From assembly GCF_021018895.1 (NCBI RefSeq), contig NC_079368.1:15220856-15284855 (forward strand): 64,000 bases of DNA, given 5' to 3'. The DNA is from Seriola aureovittata (taxonomy: Eukaryota; Chordata; Actinopteri; Carangiformes; Carangidae). The position numbers and the translations under genes were made by a program. The notes below the pieces were generated by a model. The model worked only from the letters and a program-made list of their open reading frames with translations. It did not search any database and had not been told where the DNA came from. Position 1 is the first letter of the stretch, and the number at the start of each line of letters is the position of its first letter. This document shows positions 12,846-55,940 of this stretch, piece by piece.

Positions 12846-13282
12846 ACAGTGGCTCCAGATTGCAATTCACTGGACAACTGGCTTTTCAGCTTTGACCTTG
12901 AGAGCTCTCACTTTACAAGCTCCTTCTTGGTTGGTAATTTTGCTAAGTGCACATTGTGCCAACCCTTTTCCAGCTTGTCGAAACATGCATGAAGAAACCA
13001 AATGCCCTGGTATAATCTACTGCAACATTAATAATCTATTTGCATCAAATTTGCGTTGCCCATCCGTATGGAATTATATCTGTGTTTTATTTCTAAATGC
13101 ACAGTGGGACATTTTGAACGGAGAAATTACTGTATATTCACGCAAAGATTACATAAAGAATTATTTTAATTTGAGCAAACAAAAACACTAATACATTTAG
13201 TTAATCGCATATATAACTCCATACATCTACAGTAAGCATGTCAAAGCATTTGCCTGAAGGCAAGCAGCCAGAAATTCTAATG

Positions 13283-13288
13283 TTTATT
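13283..13288 (-). terminator. ank1: Candidate poly(A) signal for the muscle ank1 terminal exon
   Basis: AATAAA on the minus strand (tttatt on plus), about 480 nt past the stop of the 13769-13840 exon and about 1.8 kb past the long-form stop. Placement makes it a plausible shared 3' end; use is inferred. Confidence 0.35.
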
Positions 13289-13768
13289 CAGGTTATAAAA
13301 ATGATTATATTTGTAAAAACAGATAAACTGATAAAGTCTCTAAAAAAGCATCAAGGATCATGTTAGGTTTCTACGCATAAATCATCATATCACCTGCAAA
13401 ATACTGACTGAAACTCACTGCATCGAAATGATATATTTGACAAACTTAATGTTGGTCATTAATTTGCAGGTTCTTTTTGTAGTATGTGGGATTTGTTTTT
13501 GTGATTTGATACTTTTTGTACAATAAGGACCAAAAATAATCATTTTCTTCTTCTTTGTGTGTCATTTATATTTTAGCTATTAGTTAAACTGATTATTTAA
13601 TCGTCATTTTGCTGTGCCAGCCTCACATTACATATCATTAGTATTGAATTAAAGGTACATTCAAATGCATTTAATCCAGAGAGACTGGATTAAATGGTCT
13701 AGCCCACAGGTCAGACGAGGCACTGTGGGTCAGTCCCGTACCTGCAGGGACGCAGCGCTCAGTCTGCC

Positions 13769-13840
13769 TCACTGCTTAACTCTCCGCAGACTGGCACATT
13801 TCACTATCTGAGCACCTTTCTTCACATCCACAGTATCGGG
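13769..13840 (-). CDS. ank1: ank1 alternative terminal exon, muscle small-ankyrin tail
   Basis: Reads PDTVDVKKGAQIVKCASL then RRVKQ and TGA (13769-13771), 23 codons plus stop. The acceptor is strong: a long C/T tract ending GATGTAG|CCC. It aligns with the last 23 residues of mammalian sAnk1.5, which end KGAQIVK-ASLKRGKQ. Its phase 0 fits the internal donor at 15176-15177 in the upstream exon, giving ...EEGVQE|PDTVD. In mammals this tail contributes basic residues to the small-ankyrin end that contacts obscurin. The fish copy has Cys where mammals have Arg in the first KRASL. Too short to appear as a notable ORF; found by motif. Confidence 0.85.
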   Translation of the reverse strand, partial: PDTVDVKKGAQIVKCASLRRVKQ

Positions 13841-15069
13841 CTACATCGGGGGGGAGGGGAGTTGACAGCAGAAAAGGTGCGAGGGTTGAGAAGAGGTGGG
13901 ATGACAGGAGCAGAACAAGAGGTTGAGGGAATGTTAGTAGGGGAGAAGAGAGACAGAAAAACAGCAAAAATAACAGAGACGATGTAAGAGAAATGTAAGA
14001 GACAGATACGTGAAGGGAGAGGACAGAAGGGGAAAAAGAAAGAAATTATGTATAAACAGTCAAGCAAGGACAGAAGTGATGGGTGGCAGTTGAAGATAAG
14101 ATGGTGTCACAAACATCTACAGTATTTGGGATTCAGAGTAGTGTCAAAAATATTTGCAAATACATTTAGCTGGATGGGGTTAAGCCACATAAGACAATTC
14201 ACTAATTTCAGGATAACACAACCAGAGACGCTCTGGTATAGTCCAAATTTTCGTGATGCGTTAAACCTCGATCCTCTGCTACTTCCTGCACGTAAAATAC
14301 AAAAAACATTGAATGACTGTAAATAATATTTGGCCCAGCTCTGATTCAGAGAGTCCTCTAGGTTTGAGTGATACAGCACACAGTCACAGTTGAGGGACTA
14401 TAAACTTTAATGATGGCAAAAAGACAAAAGAGTCACTCATTGAGAACTGATGAGGAGAGAATGGAAAATATAACCACTGCAAGGAGCCACAGTCGGTTCA
14501 TTCAGTCATTGATGTGCAAGAAACAAACATATGAGCTGTAGGTGCTGTTTAGTGATGACTTAAATGATGACACCCCGAGTGGGCTGATGAACTGTGAGCA
14601 CCTCAACTGAAGCAATAACAGCGCCACAGCAAAGTGGCCTCATTTGTTCCTTCTTGCATGCAGTAGATGAACAAAGGCAGAAATATTTAGGTGGAGATTA
14701 ATGTTACAGAAGGTCAGCATTCAAACAATTAACCAAACACACATCCCACTCCATCCTCTGCAGTGATTTAAGACTGACACATAATGAAACAGGGCTAAGT
14801 GTACACAAACACAAACTGTGCTCTCAGCCTGTCAGTACCTCATACTGAAGCTCGTGCAGGTTAAGCTACTGTACATAAGGACTGTTGGGGGAAACCATGA
14901 TGAGATGAGACTTTCATTGCAGCACAGAGTCCCCTGTTCACTGTTAACTAGCTACTACATGGCTTTCAATCAAACACAGCTTTGCTCCATTGCTCCCTGC
15001 ACTCTTTAGCTTACAACGGGAGCCTCAGGTGTTGCGTGGCCTTGTGGCCAACAGAGAGCTGCCGGCGGA
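13841..15069 (-). other. ank1: ank1 alternative 3' UTR / intron before the muscle terminal exon
   Basis: 3' UTR for transcripts ending at 15070 and intron for muscle transcripts that splice from 15178 to 13840. An ATTAAA on the minus strand at about 14407-14412 could end the long form. I looked here for the miR-486 hairpin known from this part of mammalian ANK1 and did not see it. Confidence 0.55.
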
Positions 15070-44847
<29,778 letters not shown>

Positions 44848-45358
44848 CTGCAAGTGAAACAGAGAGAGGGAACGAGAAGGGGGGGGTAAGGGGTATAAGA
44901 GAAAGTGAGAGACACATAAAGTAGAGGAATAGAGAGGAAAAGTGGAGAGGGAGACAGAGTTTGGTTATTATTTTTAGAAATAAAAGCATGTAAAACTGAA
45001 AACGTTCAGTAGCAAGATGGCGGTTACCCATCAGTTTTCCTCTCATTTCATTTCCTCCCCTGGTATTTTGGCAAGTGCAGTTTGAAAATCTGCATTTGCA
45101 CCTTGAAATTTGTGTGTTTGAGGTTGTGGTGGGAACGCCAGTGAAGTAATAGCAGTAGACAGACTCCCCTCTTAGTGTGAACTGGTCTCTCAGTTCCACA
45201 AAACCTCTAAAAAGATATGTCCATAAGTCTACCTGCTGCTCTGTACTCTGGTGATAAGGCAAGTGTGATTATACTACACAGACAGTCTCTGGTGTGTCGG
45301 TCTCTGGGTTTATGTGTGTGAATGAAAGAGAGAGAAAGAGACACAAGGTGAATGGAGA

Positions 45359-45360
<2 letters not shown>

Positions 45361-45436
<76 letters not shown>
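45361..45436. repeat. (GA)n microsatellite
   Basis: About 75 bp of GA with one slip. Confidence 0.95.
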
Positions 45437-45439
<3 letters not shown>

Positions 45440-46431
45440 TTGGCGAGTCCTGGCTCACGGGCCAGCTCATGGCACGTCTAGTGTTTTTGTCTGTGTTTTG
45501 TTTGTGTCTGAGGGCTTCATGCCTCTCCCAGGCAGCCAGGGGTGCTGCTGAAACAGGATCACTCATGCGGCACAGGGGGAGAGCGAGGGAGAGGAGAGGA
45601 GGAGAACGGGAGCAACTGAGGGAAAACCACACGGAGAAACTTGACTGCGGCAAACCCTGCACCTTTTCATTTCATTTACATAATCTCCCCTCTCCCCGTA
45701 CCCATCCCCTCCCGACATCATCCCCTCCCTCCATCTCACCAGCTATCTCAAAATGCTGGTCAGGAGAATCAACAGCCATCCAGTCATTCGGTGCATGTTT
45801 TCAAGCACAAAATGCAGAGATTAAATTCATTTGCAAACCTCTGATTTCCTAAATGCTGCCACACACCAAAACACCAAAGAAACTGCTTTCCTCAACTTCA
45901 TAACATAGTGCCTTAAGATTGTGTTGTCTATTGTTGTGACAGGGTTGTCGGTCCTCTTTTGACAGAGAGGGAGTGAGCCTGGGTAAAAAAGAGAAAAGAT
46001 CCACATGCCTGGAGTAAAGGCATAGCAACAAATGACACAACCCACACTCAGCATGACACCAGTGGCACAGTGCTGTGCAAAGAGAGAGAGGTCACTTTGA
46101 AAAAAAAGAAGTGAGGGCGACGGCAGGGAAACAGAAAACTTTCAAGCTGACTGAAGTAGCAAAGTTTCTGACAGTCTGCAATTCTTGTTCTTCATGTCAA
46201 ACTTTGTACAATGGCAACGTTTCCACTTATCAGATGAACTTCATATAGTACACAACATCCTGTGTGCAAAGTAATAAATCCTGGGCTTTGTGCGAGTTCA
46301 CAGACTCACACGGAGCCACTTGCCTCTGAGTCATAGCCATTCTCTCCAATAAATGGTTTTGTTTTTAGCTTTCGCTCACAGATAATTGAGAGGCATATTA
46401 CTCTGCAGTACAAAGCCTCTGAGTCACTCAC

Positions 46432-46436
46432 TCACA

Positions 46437-46470
<34 letters not shown>
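46432..46470. repeat. (CA)n microsatellite
   Basis: About 38 bp of CA. Confidence 0.93.
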
Positions 46471-46474
<4 letters not shown>

Positions 46475-46800
46475 TAATAAAAACAGAACATTGGATGTAC
46501 TGTAAAGTAAAAAACTGCATTTATAAATCTACCATATGATATTTAGATTTACTTTAAGATACAAGAAACACTCAAAACAAAAGAGGTACAAAAACATATA
46601 GAGGTATTTCAACACATATTGTAAAGTCTCTGAGCTACTGTCTCTAGTTCAGTCGTCTCAGTTAATGGTTTTATTTACTTACAGTTGCTACGGTTGTATT
46701 GGTACTATTTTCCTCCCATAGATGTTCTCATTCACTTTCACTTTGAAGAAGATGATAAGCTAAAACCCTCTTCCATCTAGACTGCAACGAACTGACCCCT

Positions 46801-46803
<3 letters not shown>

Positions 46804-46850
<47 letters not shown>
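46804..46850. repeat. (CA)n microsatellite
   Basis: About 47 bp perfect CA. Confidence 0.95.
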
Positions 46851-46852
<2 letters not shown>

Positions 46853-49364
46853 GTCACAACAGTTATGATTACCATACTGGGATACAGCATCCATAAATTA
46901 TCTATAAATGGATTTCAAGTTTCATAATTGGAAAAACAGACTTTTCTCATACTGTTAGACTTGAGTACATTTTGGATGTAAAAGCTAAATATATCAGGAA
47001 GCACAAGCTCTGCACAGTGTAGCAGAGTGCAGACTGTTGTATCTGATGTTTGCAGACTCTGCCATGGTGAGACAAGAAAAATCCTTCCATCAAAGTCGGA
47101 GCAAATACAGCTGATGCAAAGACAACCACAACTTAACATAGTATACATGGTTTGAAAGCAAATGGCAGCATGGTAACGCCATGGTGACCCCGACTGAGGC
47201 CCCTCTACAGGCGACCCATCCCCCTGGACTCAAAGCACTGCACCACAGAAACAGCCTCCTGAAAGTTTATAAGACGACAGAGACTCACACTATAATCCCT
47301 CCAGAAAAGACTCAAGTGAGATGTCGCCGGTTACAGCAAATTCTCTCTCTCTCCATGGTGACACTTTCCTAGTGATCAGTCCTGCATTCTCATGTGTGTG
47401 TCTGCATGTTTCTGTGTGGATCTGCTTGCGTCAAGAAGTGAGTGCGTGGTGTGGTGAGATAAGGATGCAGGGGAACCACACCCATCCACTAACTCGTAAA
47501 CAGGTACGGTGCACATGCACACAGCAGTGGAAGCACACACATACAGCAGTCTAAAAAAGCTCTGTGGTATAATTCCTCCTCTATGTTTTTGCTGGACTTT
47601 GGTGTGATTTAGATGAATGAGTCCCTCTCTGATTATCCCCATAGAGAATGGACAAGCTCCGGAGTCTGGAGCTGAGCACAAAATGAGCGAGCACATTAAT
47701 CATACTGTTTGGAGGAAAACAGACAAGACAATAACCTGCTCAGCAGCTTCATGGTTAACATGAGCAGTATCAACACACACTGTCCTGCAATGTGCATCTG
47801 TGCAGCTGTCCTCAGGCGGAGACAGTTCAAGGCTCCTGATAATGAAGCTCAAAATTAACAAGTAAAATGATTCCCCTATCTCATCACAGAAAATCCTCTC
47901 TTCTTCTCATGTTTATCTCAGTTTTTCCTTCCTGTTGCCTTCTTTCCCTCCTCCATCCCCTGCTTCTTACATTTCTCTCTCTCCCCCCTCGCTTGCCTCC
48001 TCTGCTGGTGCTGCAGCAGACAGAATGACATCACCTCCTCGCCAGTGGACTGCAGTGCTCGAAAACTCAACGTGTACATATGTATGTGTTTGTGCGCACG
48101 AGGAGGAATGCCTGAGATCACGGTGGCACGGCTAGACCTAAAGAATCATGATTTTCCCACAAAAGACCGATCGTGTTTGTTTGCGACGATTTGCGGTGGG
48201 ATCAGATCGACTGTGTGTTTGTGTGTGTGAAGGGGGAGAAATAAGACAATGTGAGGCAGGAATAGGAAGACAGGGAAACCGGAGAGTAGAAAGCAGTAGA
48301 AACTGTTTGTGATCTAATTGTAATGGATTTGAGAAGTGGGCTTGAAAATGGCTGTTAGAACTTCGCTATGCTATCTCTCCATCTGTGTTAAATCTCTGTG
48401 TAAACTGTTCCCACTCTATCTCTTTGCAGTGGCTGTATGCAAGATTACTTCCAGTTACTGTAATGCTGTACTGCCATCACAGTAGCTTCTTTTCTCGCCT
48501 GCCTTTGTTGATATAACAGCAATTTGGAAAACAAACTGGCTTCATCAGATGGTCACTGTGTCACTACACGCCAACAACAGCAAAGTGTTCATTTAACTGC
48601 TTCTACCGTTACATCAGTTGCAAGTTGACAAATTTCTGGGGGATTTCTTGTGATTTTAGCAAAGATGCTGATTATTGTGACGCAAAAGACAATGACTCAC
48701 AGTTTCTGCCTCATTATTATACAATATTCATATGGATCAAGCAGAAATAGATGTGTTGCCCAGTTGCAGAAACAGTTTTAAGTCAGGGGCTCCAAAGTTT
48801 TTTTTTTTTTTTTTTTTTTTACTTGAGGCAATATCTACTTATAGTGCCTCACCACAGGTGAGGGCTTACACTAAGCAGCAACCTAAGAATCTTTCCTTCT
48901 CAGATTGTTTAATTTCAGGGATTTTTGAAGACACGACAGCATTGCACAAGAACAAAAATCTAACCAAAAATAGCAGGAAGATAGAATAGCTGTAAAAAAA
49001 AAATAAAAAAAAAATAAAACAGAAATATACTTTTTTCTCATACCATTAATCCCTTTTAACCCTAGACTTATCTTGGGAACCATTGGTTTAAAGTAATGTG
49101 TTCCTCCCAACAGTCTAGACAGGTTATAAGTCTGAAAAGGTCTCATTGCTGGTGAAATTGAATCCAGGACTATTTCACCAATGCAATTGAGAGACAAATC
49201 CTGGAGGTCTTCCACTGAATGTCAATGTGAGAATTTCTGTGTCAAAGATCAGGGTGATCCTTCTGGGATATGGAAGTATTATCTGCTTCATAGAATCTCA
49301 GCATTTCTATTAAAATTAACATAAAATTCACAATACAGAGAGCACCCCATCCTCTCTCTCCTTT

Positions 49365-49376
49365 TCTCTCTCTCTG

Positions 49377-49445
<69 letters not shown>

Positions 49446-49464
49446 AACACACACACATACAACA
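49365..49464. repeat. (TC)n(CA)n compound microsatellite
   Basis: TC tract passing into CA, about 100 bp. Confidence 0.95.
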
Positions 49465-50596
49465 TGAATTTGCTGACACAGCACCAGGTGCAAATCATGA
49501 ATATTTTAAGTGCCACGGCAGCTCTTTGTACACCCAGTGTACACTTGCAATAATTTCCTGAACTTTAAACAACATAAATTGTGCAAACCCACCAAACTAA
49601 CATTTTTTTCCCCCTGCTAAACTCAATATCTCTATGTATTTAAACCAAACAATGTGACTGGATGGTTTCTATACGTTGTAGGGGAACACTGAACGGCGGA
49701 TATGGAAATTCCTGCAGAGTGCTTAAACAGCTATTCCATCACCCATTTCTGCTGACTTGCATTTGTTCTAGAAATTGATTTTCGTTCTTTGTCCTTTTTT
49801 CTCTGGCCTCCATCGCCGCCTTCATCTCTCAGGCTGCTTGAAGAGGTTGAGCGGGCAGCGAGCTGTTTCCGGCTACAGAGATGTAGTAAGTGTAGAGTCA
49901 GTCAGCCTGAGACCCATGGGACCGCTCAGCTATGGACACATTTACAGGAAGCAGGCGAGCGGGGCCACTGGGATGAAGCTGTTACATTCCCCCACTCAAC
50001 ACTGTCTGTCTGTATGTAAATCTGCCTGTCTGTCCGACCATTTGCCTGTCTGCTTCTATCCCCTGTATGTGTCGAAGCGTCTTGTCCCATTTTTACTATT
50101 TACTTTCTCACACTCCCACCCCCCTCCCCCCGGCCCTCCGTATCCCACTGTTTGTCCCTGCCGTACTCATTGATTGTCTCTTTATATTTTGCCCTGCTGC
50201 AGCCTCTGCGCTTGTAGATGAGATTGTCATGGTTACTGTGATCTCTTGTGGGGATGACAAAGAGGGTGAAAGCCAATCGGTGGAGATAGGGTTTGAAACC
50301 TATGGAGGATAGGATCAGGATATGGTAAACAACCTGTGTTTAACTGCACAATAACTCAACAGTAGAGAATATAACTGCTCGAGGGACAGAAAGATTAGAT
50401 CATATATAAGAATAGAAGTAACTTCAGTCCAGATATTGGACTGATTTTAAATCTATAAAACTAAACTCTAGCACTGTGAAGCTTCATATAACTGTGGTTA
50501 TATCTACACTGTAAACTGAATAATGCTTCAGCATCACACCTGCTAAAATAGCTACAGAAAAAAATCAGAAGTATTGTATTGTGAGCAACGTTTTTG

Positions 50597-51000
50597 CAGT
50601 GGTGGAAAGTAATTAAGTACAATTATTGAAATATTGACCATAAGTAAACTTTTTGAGGTACTTAAACATTCTACGTCAATGTTGTTTCTATTTTATGATA
50701 CTTTACACTACTACTCCAGTACATTTATCTGACTGCTATAGAGACTCGTTACTTCTTCTAATTAAGCTTTTACATGTGATTCTTTTATAAAATGTTTTGT
50801 TATAAATTTAACTAGTCAACAGTGAAACTAAAAGTAGTTCAACTTCCACCTGCTACAATATTAAAACGCTGTTTGCATGTTCTGTATGATGATTACTGTT
50901 ACTTTTGATACTTTAAGGACTTTAAGTGTGATTTTAGTATTGGTAATTTTACTTCAGAATAGAATTAAGTACAGAGTACTTCTTCCTCCGCTTCTCACTG
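50597..51000. mobile_element. hAT-like MITE (CAGTGGTGGAAAGTAA type)
   Basis: Left end CAGTGGTGGAAAGTAATTAA and right end TACTTCTTCCTCCGCTTCTCACTG are imperfect inverted repeats. The interior has the GAGGTACTTAAAC, TACTCCAGTACATTTATCTGAC and CTTTTGATACTTTAAG blocks of a very common teleost element. No ORF. Clear 8-bp target duplication not seen. Confidence 0.8.
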
Positions 51001-52434
51001 TTCCTCTCAGTTACACAGCGCTGTTCTGGCTATTGAAATTGAGTATTGGCCATGTTTTCCTGTTGTTAAGTTGATCTGTTTACTTGCAAATTTCTCCTAT
51101 CTTTGGAGGAACTAAAAAAATAAGGGTGAAATACTGCGAGAAGTGAAAGGTTTCAGACAACAGTGGACTCTGAGATGAATAAACTACTGACAGCATTGTA
51201 AATTCACTGCAGTGGAGCATTTCTACAAGTTGCATCATCTACAGTAAAACCACACACAAACTGCTTCTGCTATTAACCCCAGGTAAACTCTGGTTGATAC
51301 TAAATTGGCTCTCGTACACACGCACATGCACATACAGCAGGGCCTTGTGATCGCGTGTCCTGTTTTGCCTGCTGGCTCAGTAGATTAAATAGTCTATAGT
51401 CTTCAGTGAAGCCGCGCTGAAAGAATCTCATTAATTGACCCACTAATCAGTTTACTGACCTCTAGTTTACTTACCACAGCTAATCCTGGTTGACATCATA
51501 CAATCTGAACATCAAACAGAGGAACAAATAAAGTCAAAAACGAGATTAAGGAGGAAAACTGAACATGATACACACCCACACACTTACGCACTTACACTAA
51601 TCTTGGATGCACATGCATCACAACTTTCAAAGATACCCCCAAGCAATCAAGCTCCCTCCCTATGGGAGGCTCCGTCTGAAGAGTTTGATCAAGTGCATTT
51701 ATGTTTGAGTCTGTATGCAATGACTTGCTATGTGTTTTTAATGCTCCATTGCTTCTTTTGAGTTTTGATAAAAATCATAAGAAGTTAGTCTGCAATAAGA
51801 AAGTGACAAATTACTTTCTTATTAAGCAGGACCAGTGTTTAAATCTCCATGACCTGCATCTCTCTCATTTTTCTCTTTCAGTCGTATACTGAAAGATGAG
51901 GGCATATTCAGGACCGAAAACAAGAACGAGCAGTGAAAGCGGAGCCAGGGGGAAGTCCCCGAAACAGTGGATGTGAAGGGATGGAGAACAAGAATGCTAC
52001 TTAGTAAACAGAGCAAACACAGAGAGGCATTCACTAAATAAAAAAAGAACTTTAACAAAATGGATGAAAAGTAAATACCAATACATCAATATTCATGTGT
52101 TAGAGACAAAGTACATTTGAAAGAAAAATGGATTTAAAACCGGGAACAAAGCCAGTGACAAAAGTCTTGGCCCATCACTGTCTGATGTGAAAGGATAAAG
52201 ACAGGGAGCATCGGCAGGTGCATTAAATCTGAGAAAATGCAACCGAGGTTTTTATAGCAGAACAAAACATTGCAAAAAAAGACAGCAATAAAACAAGAGT
52301 GATGGAGAAGTGTACTGGTAGAGAGAGATAATATGAAGAGACAGCGAGAGTGACAGGAAAAGAGATGAAGTGAGAGCGTATAGAGGGAGGAAGGTGAAGA
52401 GGAGACGGAGAACAGCAGAGTTTGTGGTACTCAC

Positions 52435-52461
52435 TCCAAAAGTGACGGTCTTGACTGGCAT
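52435..52461 (-). CDS. ank1: Candidate ank1 first exon A (nine codons)
   Basis: ATG at 52459-52461 reads MPVKTVTFG, then the donor GGA|GTGAGTACC in phase 0, which fits ADAGNSF at 44847. Human erythroid ANK1 also starts with a nine-codon exon beginning MP (MPYSVGFRE). The evidence is length, phase, the MP start and a good donor. Similarity is weak, so this is only a candidate. Confidence 0.3.
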
Positions 52462-52588
52462 GCCTGTTGGCCCACCACTCTCTCTTTCTTACGTTTTCTG
52501 TTTCTCTCAAACTCACAGCTGTCTTTTCTGTTGCCCCCTGCAAGTGCTGCGGTACAGAGCACGCAGACCCCCGTCCAACGTAAACACG

Positions 52589-52593
52589 AACAC

Positions 52594-52649
<56 letters not shown>

Positions 52650-52650
52650 C
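52589..52650. repeat. (CA)n microsatellite
   Basis: About 60 bp of CA, just upstream (on the minus strand) of candidate first exon A. Confidence 0.95.
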
Positions 52651-53230
52651 CGCCCAGACGCACACACTTGAGTAAGCATGGTGGGTGGAGAGATTGAGGA
52701 GGGTGGGGGTTGAGGGGACGGGGGCCCATGGGTTTATCTCTGGAGGAATGCTGCCTGTATCTAAAGACACACATTTCACACGGACACAAAAACAAACGGG
52801 TGCCCCACACTCTCACCATGGGTTTCCTGCCTACATCCTGGTTCATTTTAGGCTACTTTCTTCCATTTTCTCTAACTTCATATTTCTAACTCTGCCTCAA
52901 ACCCCTTTTATTTTTCTTCTCCTTTATTTCCATCGTTCTCTTCTTCTACCCTCCATCACAGTCTATGTTCTGCTCTCCACCTCATCTATCCTCTCCACCT
53001 TTCAGGTTTTGTTGCACCCCAACACTCTGTCACCCAAACTTTATCCCTCCTTTCTCCTGTCCCTTCTTACCAACACGTCACGCCCGTCTCTGTGTCTCCT
53101 GTATGTTTTGTGACAGGCAGACAATCATTTTTTTTCACGGACCAGGCAATACCAAAATAGCGTAGAGTTACTGTGGAGAATGGGTGTGTTTTTTCGGAGC
53201 GGGTCTGTTTCGGTCTGTGAGGTGACTTAC

Positions 53231-53362
53231 AGTGACAAAGCGCTTGGCGGGGGGGTTGCTGCCACCGCCCCGTGACAATGGGCCAGACACACGGGGCGGG
53301 GGGAAGGACGGAGGGGCCAGCCTCTCAAAAGGCCCTGCCTCTTTTAATAAAGCGTCCGTCAT
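53231..53362 (-). CDS. ank1: Candidate ank1 first exon B (44 codons)
   Basis: ATG at 53360-53362 opens MTDALLKEAGPFERLAPPSF, then a Pro/Gly-rich stretch to PPAKRFVT, ending at the strong donor GTAAGTCA in phase 0, as needed for the 44847 exon. The tract is GC-rich for this window. Ankyrins have several alternative first exons, but no known one resembles this. Could also be chance. Confidence 0.25.
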
Positions 53363-55854
53363 TCCCTGCTTGAAAAGGCCTCCTTTTCTCTACCTCTCCC
53401 CTCCTCTCTCCCTCTCCTGGCTAAATGCTGGGAAAAGCACATCGCTGCCAAAACCATGCAGAGAGATAAATGCTTGTAGGAGAAGGGAAGGAGGGGGCAA
53501 TGTAGAAAGAAGGCTACGCACTACTCAGTGCCACTGGACCGTGACCTGGGCAAAAACATCACGTGGGACGTCTCTCCTGTCCACAGTATTGAGTTTGGAC
53601 AGTGATGAGAGCTCTGCTGCCAAAGAATGTGGGGCAGGGAACTTCGGACACTAATGTCCATGAAGACATGACAAATTATCCTGTGGTCCCCCATGGAAAG
53701 GGACAGCAACTCTTCCCCTCTGACATAAACCTCCTCTGGCTCAGCCTGCATGAGAAGTCATCATTAGTCCTACTTGATAACAGCTTCTTGATGTAGAATC
53801 GCTTAATGTGACTTCACTTCGATGTTTGAGCATCACTGTGCAGAATGATGCATTTCAGTTTAAAATGTGTGTGTACATGCAGGACTGTGTGACCGAAACC
53901 AGTTTGGAGGCCTATAATGTTCAATATGTAACTTATGTAAGTGTCATGTGGAAACTTTAACCTCTGGTTAAAACAACTAGTGCCCTTCCTGTAATCACTC
54001 GTCCTGTTCACGCTGGCCATTAAGAGATCTATTTCTAAAACCCAGTGTAAGTGATCGGGAACATCAGTCCTCATTCTGTGTAAGGATGTATTCAGAAGTT
54101 TATCTGAAGCTACTATGAGGGTTCAGTTAAACAAATCAAGCGAGTATGGTTAGTCTTTTTTAGTACTTTTGCCACAGCTCAGCACAGAAACACTGACTAT
54201 AGAAACATTAACAATTGATATTAAAAAGACCAACTTAGAAGATACTCTGGAATACATTTTTACACAGAACAAGGAATGTGGATTTTATATCCTCCATCAC
54301 GTCCATGGGAAACATGACCATGAGAAATGATTACAGCAAGAACAAACTGCTTCATACCCGTACATATGGGGACCTATTGTTTTAAGACAGACTCGAAAAA
54401 ACATGAGTCCTTTAACCTTTTCAAATGAATTTTTTCTACAATTTTTTACTAGATTCAAGATTTTTCAGGAGAAGAGTAGGTGAGATTGAATAGAATTTTG
54501 TACTGAGTAACTTAGTGGGAAAAATATATAAGATACAAATTATCTTTCAAAGCAAACTATTTCTAAATGTCTTAAAACATCTCTGAAGGGTTTTTAAGTT
54601 CTGAAGCAGAAAAAAAGATGGCACAAAATAGGCATCAGGCTTGCATATGATGTAGGTGGGCTGGACTGAAGCTCACAGCATCATGAATATCTAGACTGTA
54701 ACTCTGCACTAGCACGCAAACATGGATTCTCATATATTCTCTTGAGCAGGCAGTGACTATCAGAGTCTGTGGCCCAGTGTGGTTTCAGGTCATTATAACG
54801 TATAGGCCACACTCCAGTTTTGTAACAGAGTTGATTTAGGTTTGGGACAGACGTGCCCTCTGCACCCTGTGTCGAGCCCCTCTTGTTGGCAGGATAAAGG
54901 GCTACAGATGTCCACGTGTGCCGCTTGTGGTGGTTTATTGCCCGTGTCATGATGTCTCAGAGAACAGAGACTATAGTTGAAAAGGTGGGGGAGGAATCAA
55001 CATAAACACTGGTCGTCTGTCAGCTGTCTTTCTTCAGCAAATTCTCACTGCCTCTCACATGCGGCCTAAAACCACACAGATGAAACAAATATATATTTAA
55101 GGGTTTAAGTATCGAAAATATAACGGACATCTGGGTGGCCACAGATGAAATTCGATCGTGCGTCACCTCCATCTCAAAGTGTGGTGCAGGTCTGAGCTGA
55201 AGCTGCAATATTTCCAGCTTTGCTTGACGCTTCGATTAACCAAATGGACAAAGTTCCTGGGTGGGAAGCCAGGTGGGCATCATGTATCATGTCCATCTTT
55301 CTGCAAAACCAATGCAGGTTGATCGGTTTGACTGTTCAGTGGAGGGAAGGATATGGGAGGAAAGCATGAAACTCTTTGTGCTGTTCATCCTTCTTTTAAA
55401 CATCTTCACTGAGGTAAAAAAAAAAGAAGTGGCTGGAGACATGTAAATAACTGCAGGTATACAATAATCTACGCACTCTCCAGGCCAACAGAGGGAGAGG
55501 TAACCAAGCAACGGCAGGGTTACAGTTCACATGGGAACTGGACATGATTAATATGGAGATAAAAAGGGAAAAAAAACAAACATCCAGTATAAAAATAACT
55601 GTGTATTGTGTGTATTACACTTACAACTTGAAGAGCCTGGTTCCAAAGCAGGGAGCAGGTGTAGGATGATCAATTAAAAATTAAATACTTCGTACATTAT
55701 CCCAAGTTTTGAATTCAAATGTTCTAAAGATGCTTCTATGTTGGCATAATGGCCCTCTAGTGGCAGCGTGGGACTCTGCAGTATTAGCCTGCAGCAGCTT
55801 CCAAGAGAGTATGGGCTGGGCCGGGCTGATTACTGCAGCCCTGGCACAAAACTC

Positions 55855-55906
55855 ACACACACTCACTCACACATGCACACACACACACACACACACATAC
55901 CCCCCC

Positions 55907-55940
<34 letters not shown>
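55855..55940. repeat. (CA)n compound microsatellite
   Basis: CA tract interrupted by TC and a C9 run. Confidence 0.95.

Larger units (their letters stand above)
7382..13282. other. Intergenic region between eif4ebp and ank1
   Basis: Putative eif4ebp promoter and 5' flank at the left end, then non-coding DNA. It holds an AT dinucleotide patch near 8625-8665, CA tracts (listed separately) and a purine-rich patch near 10448-10475. No exon of a third gene was recognised on either strand. Confidence 0.6.
44848..52434 (-). other. ank1: ank1 intron 1 / upstream DNA
   Basis: Non-coding as far as I can see. Holds GA, CA and TC/CA microsatellites, a T-run near 48798-48821 and one MITE (50597-51000). 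ORFs near 49775-50173 show no family motif. Confidence 0.6.

Noticed and set aside
12605..12992. ORFs of His/Thr and Cys/Val repeats
   Set aside because: Artefacts of the CA microsatellite; the same holds for the tracts at 9767-10006, 49288-49516, 52431-52779 and 55709-56010.
45207..45852. Overlapping long ORFs on both strands near 45.3 kb
   Set aside because: They owe their length to the GA microsatellite at 45361-45436.
52223..52846. 207-codon minus-strand ORF
   Set aside because: Runs through a CA repeat and simple sequence; only its small MPVKTVTFG part in another frame has a plausible splice donor.
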